DNA of 64,000 bases, taken from positions 1-64,000 of the forward strand of contig NZ_JAAVTK010000007.1 of assembly GCF_012275535.1 (NCBI RefSeq). Reading direction: 5' to 3'. Numbering within the stretch: position 1 is the first letter of the stretch; each line of letters begins with the position of its first letter. Of the stretch, positions 1 through 8,604 are shown one piece after another. Source of the DNA: Hymenobacter artigasi (GTDB lineage Bacteria; Bacteroidota; Bacteroidia; Cytophagales; Hymenobacteraceae). The notes beneath the pieces are model-generated. The model saw only the letters and a program-made list of their open reading frames with translations, did no database searches and was not told where the DNA came from. The translations under genes and the position numbers were made by a program.

Positions 1-90
1 TTCACCTCTTCCCATTCCGAACAGAGTCGTTAAGCCCCGGTGCGCCTATGGTACTGCCTTCACCGGTGGGAGAGTCGGTCGCCGCCAACC
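1..90 (+). rRNA. rrf: 5S ribosomal RNA, 3' part
   Basis: The window opens inside a 5S rRNA. The conserved loop B/C words CACCTCTTCCCATTCCGAAC and CAGAGTCGTTAAGCCC are followed by GGTGCGCC.ATGGTACTGC and GGGAGAGTCGGTCGCCGCCA, which is the usual end of a Bacteroidota 5S. The 5' end lies outside the window, and the exact 3' end is uncertain by a few bases. A terminator follows within about 10 nt, so this is the end of an rrn operon. Confidence 0.93.
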
Positions 91-100
91 TTACAACAGG

Positions 101-142
101 AAATCCTCTTGGATGCTTTCACCAGCAGCCAAGAGGATTTTT
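101..142 (+). terminator. rrn operon terminator
   Basis: AAATCCTCTTGG (101-112) pairs perfectly with CCAAGAGGATTT (129-140) around a 16-nt loop, and the right arm ends in a T-run. It sits just behind the 5S rRNA and closes the rRNA operon. Confidence 0.9.
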
Positions 143-175
143 GCTGTCCGCACGGATGCTAAGTTTATACCAGCG

Positions 176-183
176 TATTTTTG
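176..183 (+). promoter_or_regulatory. possible -7 element of the rodA promoter
   Basis: TATTTTTG matches the Bacteroidota -7 consensus TAnnTTTG. No clear TTG lies 17-20 nt upstream, so the call is weak. A start of transcription near 190 would fit the GTG start of rodA at 210 and would exclude the upstream ATG at 156. Confidence 0.3.
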
Positions 184-209
184 TCAACTTATCCTTATTT
201 ACATTATTT

Positions 210-1505
210 GTGCAAGTTTCTCCCGCACGTTATAGCAGAAGTATTGATTGGGTAACGGTGTTGCTTTATGTGATACTGGTTGGAATCGGTTGGGTTTGTA
301 TTTATGCATCGAGTTACTCGCCGGACGCGCCAGCAAATCCTTTAAGCAACATGAGCTTTGATAAGCTGATGGCGTTTAACTGGTTTAAACAACTATTATG
401 GATTGCAACTGGGGTTGTATTGATTGTTGTGCTGCTGGTGGTTGACTATAAGGCGTATGATACTCTGGCGTATGCGTTGTACGCGGGCATGATTGTGCTG
501 CTGCTGGTAACGATGGTGGTAGCTCGGCCGATTGCCGGGTCCCGTTCCTGGTTGGAATTGGGACCGGTAAGATTGCAACCAGCTGAGTTTGCAAAATTTA
601 CGACTGCGTTGGCTGCTTCACGCTTTATGGCGAGTATTAACCTGAGGTATCAGGACTGGCGTGACCAGTTAATACTGGCTGGGATTACGCTGTTGCCGCC
701 GTTGCTGATTGTGGCATCGAATGAATCGGGGCAGGCGTTGGTTTTTGGGGCGTTGCTGCTGGCTTATTTCAGGGAGGGGATGTCACCGCTGATATTGCTG
801 TTGCTGGCAGTGGCCGGCGTTGTGTTGATATTGGCTTTAATAGTGCCTAAAGTATGGCTCGTGGCAGCTTTTACGGTGATTTTGCTGGCTGTGCTGGGGA
901 TTAACCGGCGAGTGTTGCGGCATCATATGCCGTTGGCGATTGGGGTATGGGTGGCGGTGATTGGAATGGTTGTTGGGGTAGATTTCTTCTATAACCACGT
1001 ATTGCAGCCCCACCAGCGGCAGCGGATTGAGATATTAATAAACCCTTCTTCGGACCCGTTGGGTAAGGGATGGAATGTGACTCAAAGCAAGATTGCCATT
1101 GGGTCGGGGGGATTGTTGGGGAAGGGTTTTCTGCAAGGGACGCAGACTAAATTTGATTTCGTGCCTGAGCAGAGTACTGACTTTATTTTTTGTACGGTAG
1201 GAGAGGAATTTGGCTGGATGGGCAGCTTAGTGGTAATTGGACTTTACCTAACGCTGCTGTGGCGCATTATTTATGTGGCGGAGCGGCAAAAATCTGTTTT
1301 TGGACGAACGTATGGGTATTGTGTGGCGAGTATTTTGTTTTTCCACATCACTGTGAACATGGGCATGACAATAGGCCTGGCTCCGGTGGTAGGTATTCCG
1401 CTACCTTTCTTCAGCTACGGCGGCTCTTCATTATGGTCTTTTACTATTCTGCTATTTAGCCTGCTGGCGTTGGACGCTTACCGAAAGCAGGATTTGGTAC
1501 GCTAA
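210..1505 (+). CDS. rodA: rod shape-determining protein RodA (SEDS glycosyltransferase)
   Basis: A SEDS-family peptidoglycan glycosyltransferase that polymerises lipid II for lateral wall growth in the inner membrane. About ten hydrophobic segments are visible. SEDS signatures include LGPVRLQPAEFAKF in the middle and, near the C-terminus, KIAIGSGGLLGKG followed by QGTQTKFDFVPEQSTDFIF and GEEFGWMGS. These fit RodA better than FtsW. The frame is open back to 48, but that start lies inside the 5S rRNA. GTG 210 gives 431 residues and an N-terminus reading into RSIDWVTVLLYV, the first membrane helix; ATG 156 is the alternative. The stop overlaps the next start in TAATG, so the two genes are coupled. 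It is visibly more A/T-rich than most of the window. Confidence 0.9.
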   Translation: MQVSPARYSRSIDWVTVLLYVILVGIGWVCIYASSYSPDAPANPLSNMSFDKLMAFNWFKQLLWIATGVVLIVVLLVVDYKAYDTLAYALYAGMIVLLLVTMVVARPIAGSRSWLELGPVRLQPAEFAKFTTALAASRFMASINLRYQDWRDQLILAGITLLPPLLIVASNESGQALVFGALLLAYFREGMSPLILLLLAVAGVVLILALIVPKVWLVAAFTVILLAVLGINRRVLRHHMPLAIGVWVAVIGMVVGVDFFYNHVLQPHQRQRIEILINPSSDPLGKGWNVTQSKIAIGSGGLLGKGFLQGTQTKFDFVPEQSTDFIFCTVGEEFGWMGSLVVIGLYLTLLWRIIYVAERQKSVFGRTYGYCVASILFFHITVNMGMTIGLAPVVGIPLPFFSYGGSSLWSFTILLFSLLALDAYRKQDLVR

Positions 1506-2842
1506 TGGGGAAAGCACAGGTGCCGGGCTGGGTGTGGGCGGTACTAGTGGGCGCACACGTATTGACGTTGGGCTGGGTGCTTCGCCAAGGGAATTGGTCT
1601 TTTGCGGATACGGGGCGCTACATTCAGGCGGCTGAGAATCTGTGGCGGTATGGGGAGCTTTATGCCCGGCCCTGGCCTGCGATAGTACCCAGTGGTCAGG
1701 CGGTGCAGGAGTTCACGATTCGGCCAGTTGGTTATCCGCTGGCCATACTGGGCTTGGGAGGCGCTACCGGGCACCCGGCAATGCTGCTCGTGGTCCAGAA
1801 TATGCTTAGTCTGCTGAGCTTGGGAGTTGTATTGAAGTGGTGGGGGCGATGGGCAGACCCTGGTACTTGGGATTGGGCGCTGGCAGTGGGAGCGGTGCTG
1901 ACCTTTCCAGCTCAGCTAATCTATGCGAGCTCTGTAATGAGTGAAATGCTGCTGCAAACGGCAGTGCTCGGTATCGCTATTTCAGCTTTTGCGTTTATTC
2001 ATTCTTGCCGACTGCGGTATTTTGCGGCCGGGGTGGCGGCGGTGGTGGCGGCTTTGCTGCTAAAACCAGTTTTTTATCCGTTGGCGTTTGTGGTTGCGGT
2101 GCTGGCGGTAGGGGTGGGCTGGCGCTACCGCCGTTTGGCTGTGGCGGCCATTGGCCTGGTGCCTGTGTTGGTGGTGGGGCTGTACATGCAGTGGAACCAG
2201 CAGCGGACAGGGTATTTTCATTTTTCGAGTATTGCAGAAATTAATTTGCTGCAGTACAATGCAGCGGGGGTGGTGCGGCAGATTGACGGACCGGAAGTAG
2301 AGGAAAAATGGGTGACGCAGGTAATCGAGCGAGCTAATGCGGCGCCGGATTTTGCGACGCGGCAGCATTTTATTCAGGCCCAGGCGGGGGCAATGCTGAC
2401 GGCTCATCTCGGCTTGTATGCGCGGCAACATGCGCAAGGGATGGTTGCGTTGTTCCTGGACCCTGGCCGTTTCGATTTGAGTCAGCTGCTGGGCTGGCCA
2501 CCGCCTGCCGGAGGAGGCCTGCTGAATCAGGCGCGGCAGGGCCGGCTTTGGCAGGCTGCTACAAGCCTGCCTTGGGGGCAACTGGCGCTATTGGGGGTAA
2601 TATTGCTGGCGAACGTAGCCCGATTGGGGTTTGCCGTGCGCGGTTTTTACCGGCTGCAACACGATAGCGATGCGATGCGCTACGGAAGCTGGATGGCAGT
2701 GGGGCTGTTGCTGTACGTGGCGGCCCTGACCGGTCCCTTGGGGGCGGCTCGATTTTTGGTGCCGGTGTGGCCACTGCTGCTAGCGTTGGCATTGGTGGGG
2801 CTCCGAGGGCCACAGCCGGTGATGCAAAAGCAAGAAGGCTAA
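1505..2842 (+). CDS. polytopic membrane protein, possible GT-C type glycosyltransferase
   Basis: A 445-residue protein with about ten hydrophobic stretches. A soluble loop after the first helix (residues 30-75) begins SFADTGRYIQAAENL and ends in IRPVGYPLAI, a layout seen in ArnT/PMT-like GT-C glycosyltransferases, where an acidic residue in the first periplasmic loop is catalytic. No decisive motif is present, so function is inferred from topology only. Its ATG overlaps the rodA stop by one base, so it is probably translated with rodA and may act on an envelope glycan. The stop lies inside the hairpin that ends the convergent gene. Confidence 0.6.
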   Translation: MGKAQVPGWVWAVLVGAHVLTLGWVLRQGNWSFADTGRYIQAAENLWRYGELYARPWPAIVPSGQAVQEFTIRPVGYPLAILGLGGATGHPAMLLVVQNMLSLLSLGVVLKWWGRWADPGTWDWALAVGAVLTFPAQLIYASSVMSEMLLQTAVLGIAISAFAFIHSCRLRYFAAGVAAVVAALLLKPVFYPLAFVVAVLAVGVGWRYRRLAVAAIGLVPVLVVGLYMQWNQQRTGYFHFSSIAEINLLQYNAAGVVRQIDGPEVEEKWVTQVIERANAAPDFATRQHFIQAQAGAMLTAHLGLYARQHAQGMVALFLDPGRFDLSQLLGWPPPAGGGLLNQARQGRLWQAATSLPWGQLALLGVILLANVARLGFAVRGFYRLQHDSDAMRYGSWMAVGLLLYVAALTGPLGAARFLVPVWPLLLALALVGLRGPQPVMQKQEG

Positions 2843-2866
2843 CCGGGGTACGGTTAGCCTTCTTGC
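2826..2866 (-). terminator. terminator of the 2907-4073 gene
   Basis: GCAAGAAGGCTAACCG (2830-2845) pairs perfectly with CGGTTAGCCTTCTTGC (2851-2866) around a 5-nt loop. The U-run (AAAA at 2826-2829 on the plus strand) is on the minus side, so it serves the leftward gene. The hairpin overlaps the stop codon of the rightward gene. Confidence 0.8.
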
Positions 2867-2906
2867 AGAAGAAAATGACTCAAGTAGAAAAAATACCTGC
2901 GTGTTG

Positions 2907-4073
2907 CTAGGCGAATTTGCGCTCAATGAGCTTCAGGAGCTTGTTGACATGCTCTTCCTTGCGGCTCCAATCGTAGCGCTGCGAGAGGTCGGTATTGACG
3001 TAGGCACGGGCCTGGTCGATGGCGGGCAGGGAATCGAGGTGCTGAATGGCTGCGTGGTAGTCCATGTTTTCACCGTTGAACAGCTCGTTGATGAAGCTAA
3101 AGCGCTGGTTGATGGAAATAGCTTCGCGCAGGGTATCTACTTTGGGGCCGGAGCGCTCGGCCAGCGTAGCGGGAGCCGACGTGGCGCGGAGGGTTTCGGC
3201 TAAAGGGGAGGCAGCTTGCTGGCCGGCTTTCAGCTTTTCGTGCAGGGGAACGATGGCGGAATCGACCGTTGGAAGCGGCCGCGTGGGCGGCTCGGCGATT
3301 GGCGCAGGCTTAGGCACAATTGGCGGGGGTGGTTCCGGCAACTCTTCCTTGGGGGCCGCAACGAACGTGGGGGGAGCTACAGGAGCCGAAACCGGGGCCG
3401 GCTCCTCGACCCGTGGGGGCGTGGGGGCAACGGATACCGGGCCATCCTCGAGCAGGTCGGCGGTGGTGAGGGGCAAAAGCGCGCTGAGCTCGGTGACGAG
3501 CCGCTGGATGGGCTGATGGGCCTTGTAGTTAGCGGTGTGGTAAAGCTCGAACCGATGCGCGAGGAAATCGCGGCTGAGGTCGTCGCTAACCGGCAGGCTA
3601 TCGATAAAGCCCTGGTAAAAAGCTTTGTCGATGTCGATGTAGCGCAGGTTATCGCGCACCAAAGCCAGGGTAGGCTTTTCGGTATTGCCGAGAAGCAGAC
3701 GTTGGAAGCTGTCCGTAGGGTCGGCCACCATGCCCAGGGCATCGGCGGCGGCCTGGGCCAACAGGGGCTCAAAAGTGGCGCGGTTCAGGCTGATGTGCCG
3801 CGAAAGCACATTCATAAACTGGGCCAGCGCGGCCTGCACCGGGGCAGCCTCAAAGTCAAAATAGGTGCTGCGCAGGCGGGCGGTTTCGGCCTGCCATTGG
3901 CCCAATAGCTGGCGGATAACCAATAAGTTGAGCTGGCGAACGGGCGTGAACTTGAGCACGGCCGGGCCGTCGAGGGTGGCGGTGGGCTGGGTACCAAAAT
4001 GCTGGTCGCAGAGCCGGGCGGCCAAGCGGCGGCCATACTGTGCACACTTGGCGAGGCTATATTTGTCGTTCAT
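2907..4073 (-). CDS. conserved hypothetical protein with proline-rich linker
   Basis: A 388-residue protein I do not recognise. The N-terminal ~215 residues are predicted mostly helical, starting MNDKYSLAKCAQYGRRLA, with no signal peptide or membrane segment. A low-complexity Pro/Ala/Val/Glu linker follows (about 225-290, many APV and PPP words). A small helical C-terminal domain (about 310-388) includes FSFINELFNGENMDYHAAI and ends in LLKLIERKFA. This layout of two folded ends joined by a flexible tether suggests a cytoplasmic adaptor, but that is inference. It is transcribed alone, with a terminator downstream. A weak -7-like word, TAACTTCG, lies at 4096-4103 on the minus strand. Confidence 0.7.
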   Translation of the reverse strand: MNDKYSLAKCAQYGRRLAARLCDQHFGTQPTATLDGPAVLKFTPVRQLNLLVIRQLLGQWQAETARLRSTYFDFEAAPVQAALAQFMNVLSRHISLNRATFEPLLAQAAADALGMVADPTDSFQRLLLGNTEKPTLALVRDNLRYIDIDKAFYQGFIDSLPVSDDLSRDFLAHRFELYHTANYKAHQPIQRLVTELSALLPLTTADLLEDGPVSVAPTPPRVEEPAPVSAPVAPPTFVAAPKEELPEPPPPIVPKPAPIAEPPTRPLPTVDSAIVPLHEKLKAGQQAASPLAETLRATSAPATLAERSGPKVDTLREAISINQRFSFINELFNGENMDYHAAIQHLDSLPAIDQARAYVNTDLSQRYDWSRKEEHVNKLLKLIERKFA

Positions 4074-4110
4074 AAAAAGGCCGGGTTTCGGTGGCCGAAG
4101 TTAGGCACAA

Positions 4111-4449
4111 ATGGCCCTGTTGACGATTGAAAACTTGCCCGGCGCGGCCGTGAACGTGCCCGCCGGGGCCACATTGCTGGCAGCTTTGCAAGCTGCGGGC
4201 CACGACTGGATGCACGCCTGCGGGGCCAAAGGGCGCTGCACTACCTGCCGCGTCTGGCTGCGGGCGGGCCAGGAAAACCTGAGCCCGCTCACGGCAGCCG
4301 AGCTGCGCTACCAGGCGGCCGGCCGCCTCCGGCCCGATGAGCGGCTGACCTGCCAGGCCCAGCTGCCCGCGGGTGATGCCATCGGCCGGGTGCCCGAGGC
4401 CACGCAATTGCCCCACGTGCGGTACGGCGAAGGGCCGGCGGCCGATTAA
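4111..4449 (+). CDS. [2Fe-2S] ferredoxin
   Basis: A 112-residue electron carrier of the adrenodoxin/plant-type ferredoxin fold. Cluster ligands are visible as C37, C43 and C46 (CGAKGRCTTC, pattern C-x5-C-x2-C) and C81 in RLTCQAQ. The N-terminal half gives the ubiquitin-like beta-grasp start, with NVPAGATLLAALQAAG before the cluster loop. It is distinct from the Isc-type ferredoxin at 42.3 kb, which has an extra cysteine in the loop. It is divergent from the 388-residue gene, and no redox partner is adjacent, so its physiological partner is unknown. Confidence 0.85.
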   Translation: MALLTIENLPGAAVNVPAGATLLAALQAAGHDWMHACGAKGRCTTCRVWLRAGQENLSPLTAAELRYQAAGRLRPDERLTCQAQLPAGDAIGRVPEATQLPHVRYGEGPAAD

Positions 4450-4600
4450 CCGAAATATTGGTTGGCCCACGCTGGCAGGGAAAGGCAGGTGGTCAGGGCG
4501 TTTGCTGGTTTGGGGGTAGGGGCGGTGCATGTGGCGGGCGTCGCCCTTGGTGGTTCGTCCCTAACTTTAGGATTCAAAACCACCCAAGCCCGTCCGTATT

Positions 4601-5227
4601 TTGTTTATTGAACCTCGCGTCGGAAACCGCCACAATGCCCCCCGCCGGGGCTGGATTGAAGTGGTGTGTGGCTCCATGTTTTCGGGCAAGACCGAAGAAC
4701 TGATTCGCCGCCTCACCCGTGCCCGCATTGCCCGGCAGCGGGTCGAAATTTTTAAGCCTGCGATTGATACGCGCTACCACGCCGAAGATGTGGTGAGCCA
4801 CAACGCTGCCCGCATTCGCTCGACGCCGGTGGCCATTGCCTCGGAAATCCTGCTGCTCGCGGCCGGGTCCGACGTGGTGGGCATCGACGAAGGGCAGTTT
4901 TTCGACAGCTCGCTGGTAGACGTGTGCGAGCAGCTGGCTAATAATGGTATCCGCGTTATTGTAGCCGGGCTCGACATGGACTACCTGGGGCGGCCCTTTG
5001 GGCCCATGCCGGCCCTGCTGGCCACGGCCGAATACGTGACCAAGGTGCACGCCGTGTGCGTGTGCTGCGGCGAAATTGCTTCGTATTCCTATCGCATCGC
5101 GGCCAGTGCCAGCCAGGTGCTATTGGGCGAATCCGACTCGTACGAAGCGCGCTGTCGGCCGTGTTTTCTGGAGGGTATGCAGGCCAAGGAACCCACACCG
5201 GAAGCCCGCCCAGCCGCCGCGCACTAA
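4601..5227 (+). CDS. tdk: thymidine kinase (type II)
   Basis: Phosphorylates thymidine to dTMP in the salvage pathway, in the cytoplasm. The Walker A loop GSMFSGKTE lies at residues 24-32. Downstream are the [10 protein letters not shown] region, the DEGQFF Walker B-like motif and the [11 protein letters not shown] lasso region. The zinc-binding cysteines are CVCCGE and, near the end, CRPC. Length 208 fits the bacterial/human TK1 family. The start is TTG 4601 (MFIEPRVGN); no ATG gives a complete N-terminus before the P-loop. An A/T-rich gap with a -7-like word, TAACTTTA, at 4562-4569 precedes it. Confidence 0.93.
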   Translation: MFIEPRVGNRHNAPRRGWIEVVCGSMFSGKTEELIRRLTRARIARQRVEIFKPAIDTRYHAEDVVSHNAARIRSTPVAIASEILLLAAGSDVVGIDEGQFFDSSLVDVCEQLANNGIRVIVAGLDMDYLGRPFGPMPALLATAEYVTKVHAVCVCCGEIASYSYRIAASASQVLLGESDSYEARCRPCFLEGMQAKEPTPEARPAAAH

Positions 5228-5298
5228 ATTTCGGGGTGTAGCGTTGGCAACGGCGGCCCTGCTGCTTTCTATCCTTACTTTGAGCTTTTGCTGAGCGT

Positions 5299-7674
5299 AT
5301 GTCCCATTTTTTCCGTTGTTTGCTGGGGTTAACCGGCTTTTTTCTGTGTGCGAGCACCGCTTCTGCCCAAGGCCCGGTTGGCTACGGCGACTGGCAACTG
5401 CACCTTCCCACCAACCACCCCCTGGTGCTGGCCGATGCGGGCAACCGGCTGTATGTGGCCACGGAAAACGCTTTTTATTTTCTGGATAAGACCCAGAATA
5501 CCACTCAGGTTCTTTCGCGCCGCGATGGACTGAATGACGTAGCAGTGACGGCCCTGGCCTACGATTCGGTGACGAAGCAAACTGTGCTGGGGTATCGCAA
5601 CGCTAATATCGACGTGCTGCGGCCCGATGGTAGCGTGCGCAACATCAACGATGTGCTGCGCAAACTGGGGCAGGGCGGGATTCAGGCCGGCAACAGCCCA
5701 ATCAACCGGATATCAATCAGCAATGGCAAAGCATACGTTTCGGCTTCTTTCGGCGTGGTGGTCATTGATTTAGTAAAGCTTGAAATAACGGATACGTACA
5801 GCAGCATTGGCCCCGGAGGGACAACCGTGAGCGTGTACGATGCCGCTTCGACGGGCACCTACCTGTACCTGGCCACCTCGGCAGGCCTGCTACGCGGGGC
5901 GCTAACCACCAACCTACTGGACTACCGCAACTGGACCCTCTCGCTGCCCGTGCCGTTGAACCCCGGCGCGGCGATATACCGGCTATTAGCGGTTTATGAC
6001 GGGCAGGTGTATGCGGCAATCGACGGCGCGGGCGTCTACAAAGTCGTGGCAAATGCCTGGCAATCGGTGCCTAATACCTACGCGGGGTCGTTTCGCAGCT
6101 TACGCACCAGTGGCATTGGCGTGCTGGCTACGGATGACAATGCCGGAGTGCGCCGCATTGACCGCAACGGCGTGGTAACTACCGTGGTGCCCGCCATAAC
6201 GGGGTATGCGCAAGACGTAGTGCGTGCCCGCGATGGCAGCTACTACGTGGCGAACTACGAAAAAGGCCTGCAACGGGTGCAGGCCGGCACTGGCAGGGTG
6301 ACCGACTCGTTTGTGGCCAACGGGCCGGCAAGCAGCCTGGCGTTTAGTTTGCTGGCCGATGCCCATGTGAATACGGTCGACGTGTTCACCGGGGGCTACA
6401 GTGAGCGTTATACGCCTAACTACTATCAGTCAGGATTTTACGAATACAATGCGGGGCAATGGAGTAATTTTAATCCGCCGAAACTGCCCGGCAATTCAAG
6501 TGCAATTCCGTATTTGCTGAGCCCCGTGCGCGGGACCCGCACGCCCGATGGCACCTTATACGTGGGGGCCTATGGCGGGGGGCTGCTGGAATGGAAAGGG
6601 CCCGACCAGGTGCGGCATTTTGGGGAAGGCCTCCCGACTGGTAGTCCCCTCATCGGCACTTTTGGGCTGGGCAATAATCGGGTTGAGGTAACGGATGTAG
6701 CGGCAACCCCGGAAGGCAAAGTGTGGGTAGTGAACCGGCATTTGCTTCCCGGTAGCTCGGGCTTGTTTATTCTGGACCCTGCTACGACCACCTGGCAAGT
6801 TATTCCGTGGGTGCCTCATCTGCAGGAGCTTGAGCGGATTGCCCTCGATGACAACGGCTACGCCTGGGTAACGGTATCACGCAAAACAGACCCCTCCGGC
6901 ACCGGGCCCGCCATTGGCATTTACGCGGTAGACCCCGCCATTACCCAACCAAATCCACCGCGCCTGTTTACGTCCGCGACCGGCCTGCCCGACAATCAGA
7001 TTTACGAGCTGGCGAAAGACCGACGCGGGTACATGTGGGCGGCTACCATCAAAGGCGTGGCCGTATTTAATGACCCGAGCGGACCGTTCCTGTCCCCGGC
7101 CGGGTTCACGCTGCCGGTGGTGCGGCGCGGGGAAGGCACGGGCTTTCCGGCGCTGTTTAGCGAGGCCGTGCGGACGCTGGCCGTGGACGGTGCCGACCGC
7201 AAGTGGTTTGGGACCGATAACGGCCTGTGGCTGTTCAGCCCTGATGCCGACGAGGCCCTGCTGCACTTCACTACGGCCAACAGCCCGCTGCCTTCCAACC
7301 GCATTGTGGATGTGAAGGTGAACAACAAGACCGGCGAAGTATGGGTGGCCACCGATGCCGGCGTGGTTGCCTACCGGGGTTCAGCTACCGTGACCGAAGG
7401 TGAACCGCACTGCACGGCCGTATTTCCCAATCCCGTACGGCCTGATTTTCAGGGCGTGGTCGGTATCAGCGGTTTGGCCAATAATGCACTGGTGAAAATC
7501 ACCGACGTGGCGGGCCACCTTGTGTATGCCACTACGGCTACCGGCGGGACCGTTACCTGGAACCTGACCATGCCCGATGGCCAGCGTGTGCGGTCGGGCA
7601 TCTACCTGGTGCTGTCGTCGGATGCCGATGGCAAAAACGGCTGCGTGAGCAAAGTGGCCGTCCTTAGCAAATGA
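5299..7674 (+). CDS. porZ: type IX secretion attachment-complex protein PorZ
   Basis: PorZ is a cell-surface component of the T9SS attachment complex (PorU-PorV-PorQ-PorZ), which joins cargo to surface lipopolysaccharide. The protein has a signal peptide ending ASTASAQ (residue ~24). Two seven-bladed-propeller-like regions of repeated 'LYVAT..' and 'GYMWAAT..' blades follow, then an Ig-like C-terminal sorting domain starting CTAVFPNPVRPDFQG (about 708-791) and ending KVAVLSK. Length 791 is close to the family norm. The propeller also resembles two-component-regulator propellers, a common misannotation. Location next to recO is a recurring Bacteroidota arrangement, which supports the name. porU lies at the other end of this window. 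Confidence 0.85.
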   Translation: MSHFFRCLLGLTGFFLCASTASAQGPVGYGDWQLHLPTNHPLVLADAGNRLYVATENAFYFLDKTQNTTQVLSRRDGLNDVAVTALAYDSVTKQTVLGYRNANIDVLRPDGSVRNINDVLRKLGQGGIQAGNSPINRISISNGKAYVSASFGVVVIDLVKLEITDTYSSIGPGGTTVSVYDAASTGTYLYLATSAGLLRGALTTNLLDYRNWTLSLPVPLNPGAAIYRLLAVYDGQVYAAIDGAGVYKVVANAWQSVPNTYAGSFRSLRTSGIGVLATDDNAGVRRIDRNGVVTTVVPAITGYAQDVVRARDGSYYVANYEKGLQRVQAGTGRVTDSFVANGPASSLAFSLLADAHVNTVDVFTGGYSERYTPNYYQSGFYEYNAGQWSNFNPPKLPGNSSAIPYLLSPVRGTRTPDGTLYVGAYGGGLLEWKGPDQVRHFGEGLPTGSPLIGTFGLGNNRVEVTDVAATPEGKVWVVNRHLLPGSSGLFILDPATTTWQVIPWVPHLQELERIALDDNGYAWVTVSRKTDPSGTGPAIGIYAVDPAITQPNPPRLFTSATGLPDNQIYELAKDRRGYMWAATIKGVAVFNDPSGPFLSPAGFTLPVVRRGEGTGFPALFSEAVRTLAVDGADRKWFGTDNGLWLFSPDADEALLHFTTANSPLPSNRIVDVKVNNKTGEVWVATDAGVVAYRGSATVTEGEPHCTAVFPNPVRPDFQGVVGISGLANNALVKITDVAGHLVYATTATGGTVTWNLTMPDGQRVRSGIYLVLSSDADGKNGCVSKVAVLSK

Positions 7675-7680
7675 GTTGAG

Positions 7681-7781
7681 CGTGTGGGAAATGGGGGAAT
7701 CTGGAGAACGTGGAAATGTGCCAGTTGCAAGCCAGTTGAAAATCTCCACATTTCCACATTTTCCATGTTTTCACATTGATA
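7681..7781. repeat. intergenic palindrome, family F
   Basis: The gap between porZ and recO is filled by a long imperfect inverted repeat. The core is GTGGAAATGTG (7710-7720) against CACATTTCCAC (7747-7757), and the arms continue outward through variants of the word GTGGAAAATGTGG. There is no U-run, so it is not an ordinary terminator. Confidence 0.7.
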
Positions 7782-7785
7782 TAGC

Positions 7786-8505
7786 ATGCTGATTAAAACG
7801 CGGGGCATTGTCCTCAGCTACCTCAAATACCGCGAAACGAGCATTATCGCCCGGGTGTATACCGAGCGGCTGGGCGTGCAGACCTACGTGGTGAATGGCG
7901 TGCGAAAGGCCAAGCCGCCGGGGCGCATTGCCCTGTTTCAGCCCTTCACGCTGCTGGAGCTGGTGGCCTACGTGGCCCGGGGCAGCAGCGGCCTCACACG
8001 GCTCTCGGAGTTCCGGTGTGCCGAGCCCTTCCAGACGCTGCCCTACGACGTGCACAAGAGCAGCGTGGTGCTGTTTCTGTCGGAAGTGCTGGGCCGGGCC
8101 GTACGTGAGGAAGAGCAAAACGAAGCCCTGTTTCAGTTCCTGCACGACTCCATCCTGGACTTCGACCGGCAAGCTGCGGGCAGCGAGAATTTTGCGCTGG
8201 GGTTTCTGCTGCAGCTGGCGGCTTATTTGGGCTTCGGCATCAGCTCTGGCAATGAGTTGACCGACCAGGTGATTATGGCGGGCCACGCGGCTACCGCTAG
8301 GGGCGCAACCGGCCCGGCCACGCTGCGGCTGCACGAGTTCGATGGCTATTTCGACGAGCTGCTGCGCAACCCCGCCACCAGCACCATCCCCAACGGCCGC
8401 GTGCGCCACGAACTGCTGAACGTGCTCATCCGCTATTACCAACTGCACGTGGAGCAGCTGGGTGAAATCCGCTCCCTCGAAATTCTATCGCAGGTTCTCA
8501 ACTAA
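7786..8505 (+). CDS. recO: DNA repair protein RecO
   Basis: RecO anneals single-stranded DNA and, with RecR/RecF, loads RecA on SSB-coated gaps. The 239-residue protein starts with the family's OB-fold signature (KTRGIVLSYLKYRETSII.RVYTERLG). A helical domain follows, with LPYDVHKSSVVLFLSEVLGR and a C-terminal part ending in EIRSLEILSQVL. No zinc-binding cysteine cluster is obvious in the position used by some RecO proteins. It lies 112 bp behind porZ on the same strand, separated by a palindromic element, and ends in a strong bidirectional hairpin. Confidence 0.92.
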   Translation: MLIKTRGIVLSYLKYRETSIIARVYTERLGVQTYVVNGVRKAKPPGRIALFQPFTLLELVAYVARGSSGLTRLSEFRCAEPFQTLPYDVHKSSVVLFLSEVLGRAVREEEQNEALFQFLHDSILDFDRQAAGSENFALGFLLQLAAYLGFGISSGNELTDQVIMAGHAATARGATGPATLRLHEFDGYFDELLRNPATSTIPNGRVRHELLNVLIRYYQLHVEQLGEIRSLEILSQVLN

Positions 8506-8511
8506 AAAGGT

Positions 8512-8583
8512 TGTCCTGTGCTTATCGGGAACCACACGCCTACCGGCATACTGGTTTCTGACAAGCACAGGACAGCTTTTTTT
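8512..8583. terminator. bidirectional terminator between recO and an FKBP gene
   Basis: TGTCCTGTGCTT (8512-8523) pairs perfectly with AAGCACAGGACA (8563-8574), and the pairing continues imperfectly inward (TCGGGAACCA with TGGTTTCTGA). T-runs lie on both outer sides (TTTTTTT to the right; five A to the left). It separates two convergent genes. The long arms and 39-nt middle resemble the intergenic palindromes elsewhere in the window. Confidence 0.85.
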
Positions 8584-8604
8584 AAGCTTACCGGCTTAAT
8601 CCGG

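Noticed and set aside
48..209. N-terminal extension of the rodA frame
   Set aside because: It lies in the 5S rRNA and its terminator, and the extra residues do not resemble a SEDS protein.
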